Made by a program: the position numbers and the translations under genes. Shown here one piece after another: positions 47,197 through 57,099 of a stretch of 64,000 nucleotides of DNA (position 1 is its first letter; every line of letters begins with the position of its first letter). Where the stretch lies: NCBI GenBank assembly GCA_021778415.1, contig JAJYCL010000007.1, forward strand, positions 19,818-83,817, read 5' to 3'. A model generated the notes under the pieces. It did not search any database. It worked only from the letters and a program-made list of their open reading frames with translations, and was not told where the DNA came from. This DNA is from a bacterium. GTDB lineage: Bacteria; Vulcanimicrobiota; Vulcanimicrobiia; Vulcanimicrobiales; Vulcanimicrobiaceae.

Positions 47197-48048
47197 TTAC
47201 GAAATCCCGTTTAAAAACGCAGATTTGAGACGCTCGGCATCAATTTGGTCGGCATACGGAAGCAATTGCCCGAGGAAATTGCGCCCTTGGGGAGGAGCTC
47301 CGAAAACCTGATACCGATAAAACTCATCGTCAGCCTCGTAAAGATCGATCTTCGAGTCGGCGGCCCCCGCGCGCTGGAAAAGATAGTACAACTCGGATTC
47401 GGAGGGCACGGCAAGCGCAGATGCGCATACGCGATCAACGCCGGTCTTGTTTGGATAGGATGTGTGAAAGGTGCGCTGACTCATAATGCACGCCCAACCG
47501 CGGCGCATTGGCACATCGCGGAGATAGTTCCGTTCAATTTCTGCCTCAAATTGCGGATACGGGAACTGACGATTCGTCCCTCGTAGGGCCGTATTGAGCG
47601 TGTGACTTCCCGGCATCACTCGCAAACAGCCATTTTCCGGAGTAACATCAACGAGCGGCACCCAAAGATTGATCGATTCGAAACGATGTTCATCGACAAA
47701 CATGGCATCTTGGTGCAAGGGAATCCCGTCGAGAGCGAAGGCTCGTTTTGCTATAAAATTGCCAAAGCTAAATCGATAGTCGATGAATAATTTCTCAATG
47801 CCGATCTGAAAAACATTGGCAATTTCGCGTGAAACGCTATCCCGGTACGGCCGCTCATCGCTCATTACGCTTGCTGAAAATGGCATCCCATGAATTGCTA
47901 CTGCAAGGTTCTGCCAAACACGCAGAAGTCGATCCGCATCACTATCGTGCAGGAACGGAAGGACGACATATCCTCTTCGATCGAATTCTTCTTGCACACT
48001 TTCATCGCGAAAAATTGCACGTCGCTCATGTACCGGAACCGCTATCAT
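47197..48048 (-). CDS. PhyH-family 2-oxoglutarate oxygenase
   Basis: A 283-residue non-haem iron oxygenase. Ligands: His112 and Asp114 in PLHQDAMF and His195 in RTFHTSYPN. A 2OG-binding arginine lies in DRVCASALA (about Arg206), and the block CLRVMPGSHTLN is typical. It is a close paralogue of the gene just upstream (shared MPFxxxxMS, LHQDxxFxDE and FHxSYPN), with a 4-base overlap between them. It ends an eight-gene operon that starts at 60278. The substrate is unknown; candidates are a terpenoid-like metabolite or side chains of the collagen-like proteins of the same operon. Confidence 0.85.
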   Translation of the reverse strand: MIAVPVHERRAIFRDESVQEEFDRRGYVVLPFLHDSDADRLLRVWQNLAVAIHGMPFSASVMSDERPYRDSVSREIANVFQIGIEKLFIDYRFSFGNFIAKRAFALDGIPLHQDAMFVDEHRFESINLWVPLVDVTPENGCLRVMPGSHTLNTALRGTNRQFPYPQFEAEIERNYLRDVPMRRGWACIMSQRTFHTSYPNKTGVDRVCASALAVPSESELYYLFQRAGAADSKIDLYEADDEFYRYQVFGAPPQGRNFLGQLLPYADQIDAERLKSAFLNGIS

Positions 48049-48887
48049 ACGCCATGCCCGGCTAGTTCAAGCGCCTCGGAAAAATTTTCTAGGGTAAGAG
48101 GATTAACGCGATACGGAATACGCCCGCACTTAGGTACACCCGTTGGACGATCGTTCATCGTGTGTCGGAGAAAAAAATCATCATCGACTTGAAAAACTTC
48201 TAGGGGCGCATCCCAAACTCCGAATGGCTGAAAATAATGGTGAAGAGCGCTTGAGGCTGGGACCGCAAGGGCCGACACCGCCAAGCGTGGATGAGGTGTC
48301 ACATTCGGGTACGACATATGAAAAAGTGTTTGATAGGTAATCACGGCTTGTCCGCGACGGACGGGAACTGCGATGAGCCCATCACGAACAATGATCTCGT
48401 GCATATCTCTATAAGGGAACGAAAAAAAAGCACCGTTACTTCGCGGATATCGATTCAGTCGATGGCTTCCCGGAACGACATGGAGGCATCCGTTAGTCTC
48501 GTTGACATCTTGCAACGCAACCCAAAAGTTATACGTATCTGCATCGCGTTCGTCGATAAACGATGGATCCTGATGAAGGGGGACGATGCCTGCATGCGAC
48601 GACTGTTTCGTCACGAGACTTCCGTAACAGAATCGCGATCGATGAAGTATACGTTCCTGGCGTGGCGCGACGATTTTTGAAATTTCATTGTGAATGCGTT
48701 CTCGATAGGCGAGATTTCCGCTCATAATCGTCACGTTAAAAGGCATCGCAAGGATCGGATCATCGTGATCATGCCAGAGCTGACGGAGAGAAACGACGTC
48801 CTCCTCATCCAGGAAATCCACCACGATATACCCTTGGCGCTCAAAACGCTCGCGTTGCTGCGGATCACGAAAATACATCTCGCTCAC
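48045..48887 (-). CDS. PhyH-family 2-oxoglutarate oxygenase (paralogue)
   Basis: A 280-residue protein with the full iron site: His105 and Asp107 in PLHQDPSF, His190 in TLFHMSYPN, and Arg201 in PRLAVSALAVP. The motif CLHVVPGSHRLN is also present. The paralogy with its downstream neighbour extends over the full length, so the pair arose by tandem duplication and may act in sequence on one product. It overlaps the cyclase-like gene by 4 bases and the second oxygenase by 4 bases. Confidence 0.85.
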   Translation of the reverse strand: MSEMYFRDPQQRERFERQGYIVVDFLDEEDVVSLRQLWHDHDDPILAMPFNVTIMSGNLAYRERIHNEISKIVAPRQERILHRSRFCYGSLVTKQSSHAGIVPLHQDPSFIDERDADTYNFWVALQDVNETNGCLHVVPGSHRLNRYPRSNGAFFSFPYRDMHEIIVRDGLIAVPVRRGQAVITYQTLFHMSYPNVTPHPRLAVSALAVPASSALHHYFQPFGVWDAPLEVFQVDDDFFLRHTMNDRPTGVPKCGRIPYRVNPLTLENFSEALELAGHGV

Positions 48888-50161
48888 TCAGCAATACTCA
48901 TAAGAGCCATGGCAACATAGGCGGCCGTAATCGTCGAACTCGCATAGTTCAGTATCGGCCCATTGCAATGCCGAGCTCGCCCTAAATCCATTCGAATAAA
49001 TGGCACTTCGGCCAAAAATCGTCCATCTTCGATGCACGCTTCAAGATAGTCACGCCCCCTGGAGCATGATTCTGAGCTTTTGCGACCGCTCCAATACAAT
49101 GCCAAAACGGCGTAAGCCGTGCTCAAAGCATCGCTTGAGTCGAATTCGATTCCCCAACCACCGTCAGCGTTCTGAGATTTGAAAAGAACTCGACATGTCT
49201 CATCGATAATTTTAACAAAATTTTCGGAACCGTGCAAAGCCCTTGCCGCCACGTAAGGCCCGTATAATGGACCATGATACCACGTACTCGTCCACTGACC
49301 GTCAGAGTGATTCCGAACCAACACGTTCTGCATTTTCGCTACGGCATCGCCAAAACGATGTGCATCGATGGTACGCATCGCATGAATAGCGTGGGCAACA
49401 ACTTCAGTATCACTACCAATACCCCACGCTTGCTCAGCCCAGTGACGTTGCACGCTGGCTACGGAATTGAGCGAACTATATATCCACGTCTCAAAATTGC
49501 CGTCAGTATTTTCCGCGCAATAGTGCGCAAAAACGTCCGTAACATGAGCCGCTAAAAGATCATCACGTCGGCATGCGTGCAGTGTCATTGCAATTTGCGA
49601 AAGTGTATCGAGATCGCCTGGAAGCTCGAGGAGCCCTGGGAAATATGACCAGCCTCCGGGCGCATCTCGGCGCCGAGCGCGTACGAGATAATCCGTACCC
49701 AAACCAAGAATCGACGGGCAAGAAATATAGCCCCTTGCCGACGCGTGCGCGAGAACCTCAAGAACGATTGCCCGCGTAAAAACATCTGCAGACTGCAATT
49801 GGGACGATGGATGAAAGCCCGCATCAGGCGGAAACGCCATGGTGTGCAACAGCTCGGGATAGCCGGCCCGAGCGTCGTCCAGAAGAACCCCAAGAACTCG
49901 ATTCCTCGCCGCCGCAAACGAATCGACATTCCGTGCGGCGCGACGGGTTTGATGGGCGCGATGAATGAGTTTGCTTCGCAAATCGAGGATTTCTCCGCGA
50001 ATCTCGGCATCCGGATTATATACCGTGCATGCATCCGCCCAAGTGAGATAATCAAAGGGAGTGGGCAGTGAACCGCTGGGCTGCTTAAGTGCAAGCCCAG
50101 CGGCATGCACATATGCCAACGCCTCGTCCATGAGTGCGCCGACATTCGTACACGATTTCAT
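48884..50161 (-). CDS. Terpenoid cyclase/prenyltransferase-like alpha-toroid protein
   Basis: About 425 residues, if translation starts at the ATG at 50161, which forms TGATG with the stop of the giant gene. The protein is almost all helical. It has QW-like repeats, most clearly SQNADGGWGIEFDSSDALST, and DGQWTSTWY and PGGWSYFPG upstream. These place it in the class II terpene-cyclase/squalene-hopene-cyclase superfamily fold. The canonical DxDD acid is not intact; the nearest segment is PGDLDTLSQ. It may be a cyclase with an altered acid or a non-catalytic toroid. It is shorter than squalene-hopene cyclases (about 630 residues). Confidence 0.65.
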   Translation of the reverse strand: MKSCTNVGALMDEALAYVHAAGLALKQPSGSLPTPFDYLTWADACTVYNPDAEIRGEILDLRSKLIHRAHQTRRAARNVDSFAAARNRVLGVLLDDARAGYPELLHTMAFPPDAGFHPSSQLQSADVFTRAIVLEVLAHASARGYISCPSILGLGTDYLVRARRRDAPGGWSYFPGLLELPGDLDTLSQIAMTLHACRRDDLLAAHVTDVFAHYCAENTDGNFETWIYSSLNSVASVQRHWAEQAWGIGSDTEVVAHAIHAMRTIDAHRFGDAVAKMQNVLVRNHSDGQWTSTWYHGPLYGPYVAARALHGSENFVKIIDETCRVLFKSQNADGGWGIEFDSSDALSTAYAVLALYWSGRKSSESCSRGRDYLEACIEDGRFLAEVPFIRMDLGRARHCNGPILNYASSTITAAYVAMALMSIAE

Positions 50162-53100
50162 CAACCCCATGTCGCCGCAAGGGTAATGATCGGCGGGACC
50201 ACCCCCGTAAGAAGATCCACGAGTAACAAAATCGCAATTGAAACGCCCTCCGTAGCCGCTACGATTTTCCCCCATCGGAGGAACTTACACATCGATGGTA
50301 ACGGCGAGAAGAACGCCGAGACGACCGTTGAAGCTGCGGGCAAAGTGTCTGAAACCGCAGTTGCGACGATGACGGCGATGAATCGGAAGAGTCCAACCGA
50401 CGTTGGTATTGCCCAGGCGAATTCGTTGAGCATCCACGCAAGACCGGTTATCTGGGTATACAGCGCAAAGAAGAATTCTACGACGACCAATTCGATTGCG
50501 TAAAACAACCATGCGTAGCGCTCGAAATCAGTGCAATTACTGTTATAGATCCAGGGTGCACTAAAGCCCGTAATCAGGAACTTGAATCCAACATTGAGCC
50601 AACGGACAATTGCCGGACCCAATTTTGGCGATGCCGCGGTTTTCAGGCTCGTCGCACGAAACAAATCGGCGATACGGCCGGTCCACGGTACCTGGGTATG
50701 GGTGAACGTCGGGGGTATCGTTTGCGGGTTTGACGCTACACGTGTCTCGTTGGGAACGACCTCTTGCACGTCCAAAATCATACCGATCGGAATACTTAAG
50801 AGTTGCAGAACAGCTAACGTCGTCTTTAGGCCCTTTTGCCAGCCAGCCAATTGCGAGCCCGTAGTAGCCTTTCTCGCCGTTGCCTCGCTCGTCGGCTTGA
50901 ATGGAGCCTCGCCGGTAAATGCTTTATAGATAATTGTCGTCGGAATTGCCGCAATAAGCGCAATGAGATCTAGGATGCTCAAGCTCGCGCCTGAGACCTT
51001 CTCATAGAGCCATGAAACAACCGGGATATCGATAGGCTCCGCCAGTGCATCCCACATGATGTTGATGAACATTTTCACGGCCTTAAGAAGCAGCACAAAG
51101 GCCACCTTAGCAATCTCAATGGCCAACTCGGCCAAACCTTTTACCGCCTCCAGTAGGCCCTGCACGATGAGTTGCATGAAGGATTCCGGGTTGCTGCCGA
51201 TTTGTGCAAAATATGCGTATGAGCTCTTGAATGCGGCGTACGCTTTACTTGTTCCGACGATTTGCGCAATCTCATCGAAGGCTTGCCCAATATAACTAAC
51301 GGCGTCGTTACTCCACGTCAGCATGCCGCCCCCGGTTATTCCTCCGGAATTTTCCATAGTTGTCGAAACGAGCCAGTTTCCTTCTGCTCCGAAAACGGCT
51401 TGATTATCGCTTGCTGCCAGGAGCTTTGCCGAAGAATATCCAGTCATCGGGCTAAAACCCGGAAGCATAGGATTCATCGACGGAGCCGATTCCTTGACTT
51501 GTGAAAGGCTCTGTTTGCCTAATCGCCCGATAATAACTTCGAACGCAGAATCCAAATCCGTTTCAATCTTATCGAAAAATTGAGAACTCTGCGCTATAAA
51601 CGCGTCGATCTGTGGACCAACCTGGTCCATCGACTGACGCAGGTATCGAATCAAGGCATTTTTGGTATTGAGAATATCATCCCAGTTAAAGAGGAAGGCA
51701 AAGAATTCGTAGATTTTTTTGGCGGCATCCACGATGTCACTGAGAATTTGCTTGAAGATACCAAAAATTGCCTGCCCGACTTCGGCAACGCTTTGGAAGA
51801 TATGCTCAAGCGTTTGAATTGTAGAATCGACCCACTGAACCACGATTTTCACGGCGTTTCCAATGGCCTCGATCACAATGTTCGCCGCTTCTTTTACCCC
51901 GTTGACAAAATCATTCCAAAGGTCGAGGAAGCCCTCTTCACCTGTCGTAAGCGTCGCCCGCATTGATCGCTGAGCGCGCATTACGGCAAGCTCTTCATTG
52001 GAGACCGGAGCAAACGCGTAGGTCTGGAAATTGAACTGCCAATTCGGGATGGAACCTGGCGCAACGTACTGCGCATACGGTTGCCCGTTGGCTAAAACGA
52101 TCCCCTGGCTCACAACATCGCCTTGCACCGACGCGTCGCCAACCATCAAAGCCCTTGGCCGAGCTGCATAGCGCGAAGAGGCCATTGCCGGCTGCTTAAC
52201 ATTTTGAATCGCATTATTGATTGCACTAGCAAGGCCATTTGCCTGTTCCTGACTCACACCGGTAAGCAATGCCGGCTTGTCCTTGATGAGAGGATTCGTA
52301 CTCTGCGACGGGTTGATAAGATCGATTCCCTGGACACTTCCTAACGTTGTACTCAAATTCTCGTCGGGATGAATGATGATTCGTTCATCCGCTTGCATGA
52401 AGCTCGCCCAGATCTGCAATGTCGACGAAGTCAATTCAACGCATGGCGTTACAACGGAGATCATCCCACGCTGGTCGGTCAGCACTTCTGCAGCGTGCTG
52501 ATTATCGACGTCGTATGCGACCCCACCGATAAGAACGGATGTCGGCGCGTCCGTAAAGACACGAATGTTACTTGCGACAAGCGGTGAACCGGTGCTATCG
52601 AGCAGCGAAATTTCCGTGCGAAACACGACTTGACCCTGTGCATTATTTGACGCTACATCGGCCTGTGACCAGTTTTGCATCATCTGAGCTTGGGCGACGA
52701 TACGCGGTAAAGGATCGAGCAACTGTAAATCGACCATTGTCTCGAGCATCGATCCGTTATACACACCCGGATTCATGTGCGACGACAGATCCGGTTCCTG
52801 AGTTTGCAGGCTTGAGCATTGCCAGTAACCAGCCAATGTCGGCTCGTCGCCCACAATTTTGCGATGAAAGGATGCGGCAATATCGGCTGCACTACGCGCC
52901 TCCTGCCAGAGGCGTACCTCGCTAATCAGACCATCAAAGGTACCGGGAGCGACGCTCCCCTGCTCATTGAGACTCGCACCGATGCAGAACGGAGCGTAGG
53001 TTACGGCTGCGGGAGCAGTGGCGACCGTTTGGAGATCCTTCGTCCAAATGACGGATTTATTTTCCAGGTCGAGAGCGCTATAGATCCCATTTGCCGCGCT

Positions 53101-56100
53101 GATATAGACGGCGCCGTTCACCAGCGTCAGGCCGGAAAGCGCCTGAGGCGCGCCGCTCCCACTCGTCCACTGCCAAATTGCTAGTCCATTGGCAGCGTTA
53201 TAGGTGTAGAGATTATTATCGTTGCCGATTGCAGCAGCGTAGGGGTAGTCAACTGCAATCGCCTGTGTCATTCCAGCAGCGATTTTTTGCGTCCAAACTG
53301 TCGTAAATGTCTGGGAAGCTGAGCTATAGGTTAGTGCTGTTATCGTTCCATCGGAGGCAGCAACATAAATGACGCCATTTTCGATAATGGGAGATCCTAT
53401 CGGCGTTGCACTCATGGTGAAGCTTCCGCCGCTCGTCGTCACCTCGCCAAGAAGCATCGCGTTAAGCGTATTATCAGCGCAATTTACGAACGCCACAGTA
53501 TCGACCACGGTTGGGGAGCCGATAACGGCGTCTTGAAAATTAAAGGCCCAATTGATGCGACCGGTGATGAGATTCCGAGAGAACACGGTGTTTTGAGCAC
53601 CGTAGTACGCCGTATTTCCAACAACAGTCGGTGCGACCGGATTGGCGATCCCATTCATATTCCAAAGAACGTTGCCGCCAAGTAAGTCTACGGCTGAAAT
53701 AGCTGTCCCCGCCCCTGAAAAGTAAATGGTATCATTGTGAATGGTCATCGGGACTTGATAGCCCTGAGGAATTTGCGTATCCCAGAGACGCTTGCGTGTC
53801 GAGTAGTCGAAGGCAAAAATGTCTCCGCTTGGGCTACTAACGCACATCACATTTTTATCGGTTACCGGCGACGTCTGAATGGGCTTAAAGACGCGGGCCG
53901 TCCAAATTTCATTTCCGGTTTCTTGATCTACGACAAGAATTTCGCCATCGTTGTCCGCGAAATACAACACGCCGTTGCCTGACGATAGATCTCCGGATGC
54001 GACCGCCGATGCGTTAAGAACTCCGTCAATATAAAGATATTTGCTTGCACCATCATAAACGGCGGCAACGTGATGCCATTCGCCATCGAGTACATTCACA
54101 TTCGCTGTCGACGGCAATTCCGCAACACTTAAATTCGCCGTGCTAAACGTGATTTGATTTGTTGTATTGTACCGCCGAATTTGATAGACGCTTCCCTTTG
54201 CGGCGATCGTCTGCCACGCAGTTGAAAAGGCATCGATCCGAATCCACGCTTCAAGCGTCATCGAACCTTTTACATTTAGGCTTCTTCCTCCGCCGCAGTT
54301 TATGAATGATCCAGCGCCGTCGAATGAAAGCGCATTGCGAACTTGTTGACGCCAGCGAGTTGTCGCCTGGTAGCGCGCGTCACCAATGAACGTTGCATCC
54401 GGCCCGTGAGTTGTCCAATCTTGCGATGAGGCATAGACGAAATTCCAATACGCCTGCAAACCGGATTCGCTTCCTGTTAGCGTTGCGTTGAGTTCCGTTT
54501 GGAGAGTAGCTGTTGTTAATGCCGATGTCCATACTTGGACGGCTTGTATGCAACCCACGAAAGCGTCCGTCGTTGCTTGGCCGGAGGACGTCGCTCCGAT
54601 CAAGACACGGGTTGACGTCGCAGCGGTGATCGCACCCACCTGTGCCGCACTTTCGGTGATCCCGTTAACCTGCACGGCCAGCGATGCGCCATCATACGTC
54701 ATCGATACGAAATACCACCAATCAGGTTGCAATTGCGTGACGCCCGACACTACGCCATTGCTTGCCGCACGTTCGGCAACGGGAACTCCATTGACGAGAC
54801 GAAGCCGATATTCTGAACTGCCAGCGCTATCATATCGAGAAATGATCGTTCCATTTTCGTTTGCCGACATCGGTTTAATCCATGCACCGATCGTATAGGG
54901 TTGAATGCCTCCGAAGCTCAAATCTGTTCGTGCGGAACAATCTACGCACGACGTTGCGCCCGGAAGATGAGCGGTCGAAAGCGGTACAGTGACAGCCAGC
55001 GTTGCGTTCGCAACAATGCTTGCACCCGTCCCCAGCATCCCATTGGCGTTGCTCCGGCTCTGATCGATCGGTGCCTGTTGATCAAATGACCACGCACCGA
55101 CTGCCTCCTGCACCGCGCCGCCCGGATCGAGATAAGAAAGGGACTGGAGTTCTGCCAAGCCGCGAGAGCTATTCCAAAGGATGACAAAATCAATCGAGCC
55201 GGTTACGGTATCGCTATAAGTAGACGTTGCGGTGTCGAACAGAGCCCCAACAACAAAATTTGACGGCGTCGTCACAACGTGCGTTGATGCCGTTGGTGTG
55301 CACGCAATGATCACATCATCGACAAATACCGAGATTACGCCGGCGGTTCGCCGCCACGCGATGTGATGCCAAGCACCGTCGAGCAACGAGATCGACGCCG
55401 AGTACGTATCACGGGTTGAAGCCGACGCTAGCGTTAATGTCAGCGTCGTTGCATCAACACGGACTTGAAGGCCGCACGACGGAACCGACGCAACATAGGG
55501 TCTGCTCATGAGCGTCCCGGCGCCAGTCGCCGAGAACCTTGTTTCGAGAGTGAAATCGCCCGTACCAAAATCAAATCCCTTGACATATGGCGCGGTCATA
55601 TAGCCGCTCCCGGGAATATCGAGAACGTACTGCGCAAGCGATATCGGCTGCGCAGGCGTTCCAATGGTTGCGGAATACGGAGGTACCGAGAGATTCCGCG
55701 TGTTTGAGCGATCGATGATATTGCCGGTGGAGAAATTCCAATATCCCGCGAGTCTAGACTCGTTGCCGTGCGATTCGATGAGCATTCCTCGGTACAGTGC
55801 ATTCTGACTGACCGCAAGGTTCCACAAACGAATTTCGGCGAGTTGCAGAACGAACGGAGAGGTTCCACTCGGTACCCCTGAGCTCGACGGCGCCGGCGTC
55901 GGCAACGATGATTGCCCCGTGCTGGCAAGATTTCCAAACAATAGCGGCGTCGACGGGCCGACATTAATGGACGTCGGGGTGCTTTCCGTTCCCGAAGCGA
56001 CAGGAATGCCGTCGACATAGATGGTTATGACGCTTGATTGCCGCGTTACGCCAATATGATGCCAAACCGTTAAGAACGCATCCATTGCCGCAGTCTGCGT

Positions 56101-57069
56101 GACATTGGTCGCATGCGTTCCGTCCGAGGTCATAAAATTGAGCAACCCGTTTGCATTGACTGATAACGAGAATCCGCTCGTTGCAGCCCCAGATCCGATC
56201 GTTCGCGAGAGTAATGTTCCCGATGAAAACGGTTGCAACCAAGCCTCGATGGTAAAATCGCCTGTTCCAAACTCGTACGCCGCGTTTCCGCCGATGGCAA
56301 CGCTCGATGTTGCTCCGTCAAGTTGTAGGCATCCAATGCTTGGGTAATAGGAAATCGGAACGAACGTATAACCAGCCGGTCCGACGAGCGTTCCTCCGTT
56401 GTTTTGATTCGTTGAATAGTCCGTAAGCGATTGCCCGACAAATGTCCAGTACCCAACAACCGGTGCGTCGGCGGGAAGTCGATAGCACATTGCTTGCTGA
56501 ATTTGTGTTTGCGATCGTGACGAGTTCCATACCCGGACATCGGCATAGGTTCCGAGATAGGTAGGCGACTGGGCGACTGTGCTTGCAGCGCCCATCAACA
56601 GTGCCGTAGCACCAGTGATCGCAAAAGGCGAACTCTCTAGCGCTTGCGCGACTTGGACTCCGTCAAGATAGATGGTAATGACGTTACTCGCGCGAGTAAC
56701 GGAAACGAGATGCCAATTTCCGTCCGTGACGGACGTGGGCTGCCCAACGCTCGCGACGCGATTCTGCCCTTCAGTGACAGCAATATCGCCGTTAGCCAGG
56801 ATAGTGATGCTAAAAATTGCCCCAGCGGCGTTGACCAAAGCCAACAGTGGACCACCCTGAACACCGGCCGACCACACCTCCAGCGAGAAATCGCCAGTTC
56901 CGAATTGATATGCGGCAATCGCCGGGATCGACGCGTAGGAACCGGGCTCATCAAAACTCAGCACGTACGATGGTGCTAAAAGAATTCCGCCGGGCGGAAC
57001 AACACTGACGTCTTGCAGTGAACGGGTCAAACTCGTTTGTGGACGCAAAAGCGTCGATGCAGTTGCCAT
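50161..57069 (-). CDS. Giant multidomain protein: five LamG domains, inserted PQQ-type propeller, membrane-type C-terminus
   Basis: A 2302-residue protein. The ATG at 57069 has AAAGGA 10 bases upstream; the longer frame starts with a poor TTG. No signal peptide is visible. Five LamG/concanavalin-like domains lie at about 35-182, 245-417, 480-632, 697-847 and 912-1389, each with a signature such as WHHIGVTRQSSVITIYVDG. The fifth is interrupted at about 1028-1358 by a PQQ-type propeller (GEILVVDQETGNEIWTARV, GLAIWQW, SALDLENKSVIWTKDL), after which its last strands resume (FCIGAS ... GLISEVRLW). A beta domain (about 1445-1560), amphipathic helices (1705-1855) and hydrophobic helices (1965-2050 and 2145-2295) follow. 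It is presumably a surface or membrane-inserting protein; function unknown. Confidence 0.85.
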   Translation of the reverse strand: MATASTLLRPQTSLTRSLQDVSVVPPGGILLAPSYVLSFDEPGSYASIPAIAAYQFGTGDFSLEVWSAGVQGGPLLALVNAAGAIFSITILANGDIAVTEGQNRVASVGQPTSVTDGNWHLVSVTRASNVITIYLDGVQVAQALESSPFAITGATALLMGAASTVAQSPTYLGTYADVRVWNSSRSQTQIQQAMCYRLPADAPVVGYWTFVGQSLTDYSTNQNNGGTLVGPAGYTFVPISYYPSIGCLQLDGATSSVAIGGNAAYEFGTGDFTIEAWLQPFSSGTLLSRTIGSGAATSGFSLSVNANGLLNFMTSDGTHATNVTQTAAMDAFLTVWHHIGVTRQSSVITIYVDGIPVASGTESTPTSINVGPSTPLLFGNLASTGQSSLPTPAPSSSGVPSGTSPFVLQLAEIRLWNLAVSQNALYRGMLIESHGNESRLAGYWNFSTGNIIDRSNTRNLSVPPYSATIGTPAQPISLAQYVLDIPGSGYMTAPYVKGFDFGTGDFTLETRFSATGAGTLMSRPYVASVPSCGLQVRVDATTLTLTLASASTRDTYSASISLLDGAWHHIAWRRTAGVISVFVDDVIIACTPTASTHVVTTPSNFVVGALFDTATSTYSDTVTGSIDFVILWNSSRGLAELQSLSYLDPGGAVQEAVGAWSFDQQAPIDQSRSNANGMLGTGASIVANATLAVTVPLSTAHLPGATSCVDCSARTDLSFGGIQPYTIGAWIKPMSANENGTIISRYDSAGSSEYRLRLVNGVPVAERAASNGVVSGVTQLQPDWWYFVSMTYDGASLAVQVNGITESAAQVGAITAATSTRVLIGATSSGQATTDAFVGCIQAVQVWTSALTTATLQTELNATLTGSESGLQAYWNFVYASSQDWTTHGPDATFIGDARYQATTRWRQQVRNALSFDGAGSFINCGGGRSLNVKGSMTLEAWIRIDAFSTAWQTIAAKGSVYQIRRYNTTNQITFSTANLSVAELPSTANVNVLDGEWHHVAAVYDGASKYLYIDGVLNASAVASGDLSSGNGVLYFADNDGEILVVDQETGNEIWTARVFKPIQTSPVTDKNVMCVSSPSGDIFAFDYSTRKRLWDTQIPQGYQVPMTIHNDTIYFSGAGTAISAVDLLGGNVLWNMNGIANPVAPTVVGNTAYYGAQNTVFSRNLITGRINWAFNFQDAVIGSPTVVDTVAFVNCADNTLNAMLLGEVTTSGGSFTMSATPIGSPIIENGVIYVAASDGTITALTYSSASQTFTTVWTQKIAAGMTQAIAVDYPYAAAIGNDNNLYTYNAANGLAIWQWTSGSGAPQALSGLTLVNGAVYISAANGIYSALDLENKSVIWTKDLQTVATAPAAVTYAPFCIGASLNEQGSVAPGTFDGLISEVRLWQEARSAADIAASFHRKIVGDEPTLAGYWQCSSLQTQEPDLSSHMNPGVYNGSMLETMVDLQLLDPLPRIVAQAQMMQNWSQADVASNNAQGQVVFRTEISLLDSTGSPLVASNIRVFTDAPTSVLIGGVAYDVDNQHAAEVLTDQRGMISVVTPCVELTSSTLQIWASFMQADERIIIHPDENLSTTLGSVQGIDLINPSQSTNPLIKDKPALLTGVSQEQANGLASAINNAIQNVKQPAMASSRYAARPRALMVGDASVQGDVVSQGIVLANGQPYAQYVAPGSIPNWQFNFQTYAFAPVSNEELAVMRAQRSMRATLTTGEEGFLDLWNDFVNGVKEAANIVIEAIGNAVKIVVQWVDSTIQTLEHIFQSVAEVGQAIFGIFKQILSDIVDAAKKIYEFFAFLFNWDDILNTKNALIRYLRQSMDQVGPQIDAFIAQSSQFFDKIETDLDSAFEVIIGRLGKQSLSQVKESAPSMNPMLPGFSPMTGYSSAKLLAASDNQAVFGAEGNWLVSTTMENSGGITGGGMLTWSNDAVSYIGQAFDEIAQIVGTSKAYAAFKSSYAYFAQIGSNPESFMQLIVQGLLEAVKGLAELAIEIAKVAFVLLLKAVKMFINIMWDALAEPIDIPVVSWLYEKVSGASLSILDLIALIAAIPTTIIYKAFTGEAPFKPTSEATARKATTGSQLAGWQKGLKTTLAVLQLLSIPIGMILDVQEVVPNETRVASNPQTIPPTFTHTQVPWTGRIADLFRATSLKTAASPKLGPAIVRWLNVGFKFLITGFSAPWIYNSNCTDFERYAWLFYAIELVVVEFFFALYTQITGLAWMLNEFAWAIPTSVGLFRFIAVIVATAVSDTLPAASTVVSAFFSPLPSMCKFLRWGKIVAATEGVSIAILLLVDLLTGVVPPIITLAATWG

Positions 57070-57099
57070 GATGGTGCGGTCCTTTCGGTGCAATAAAAA

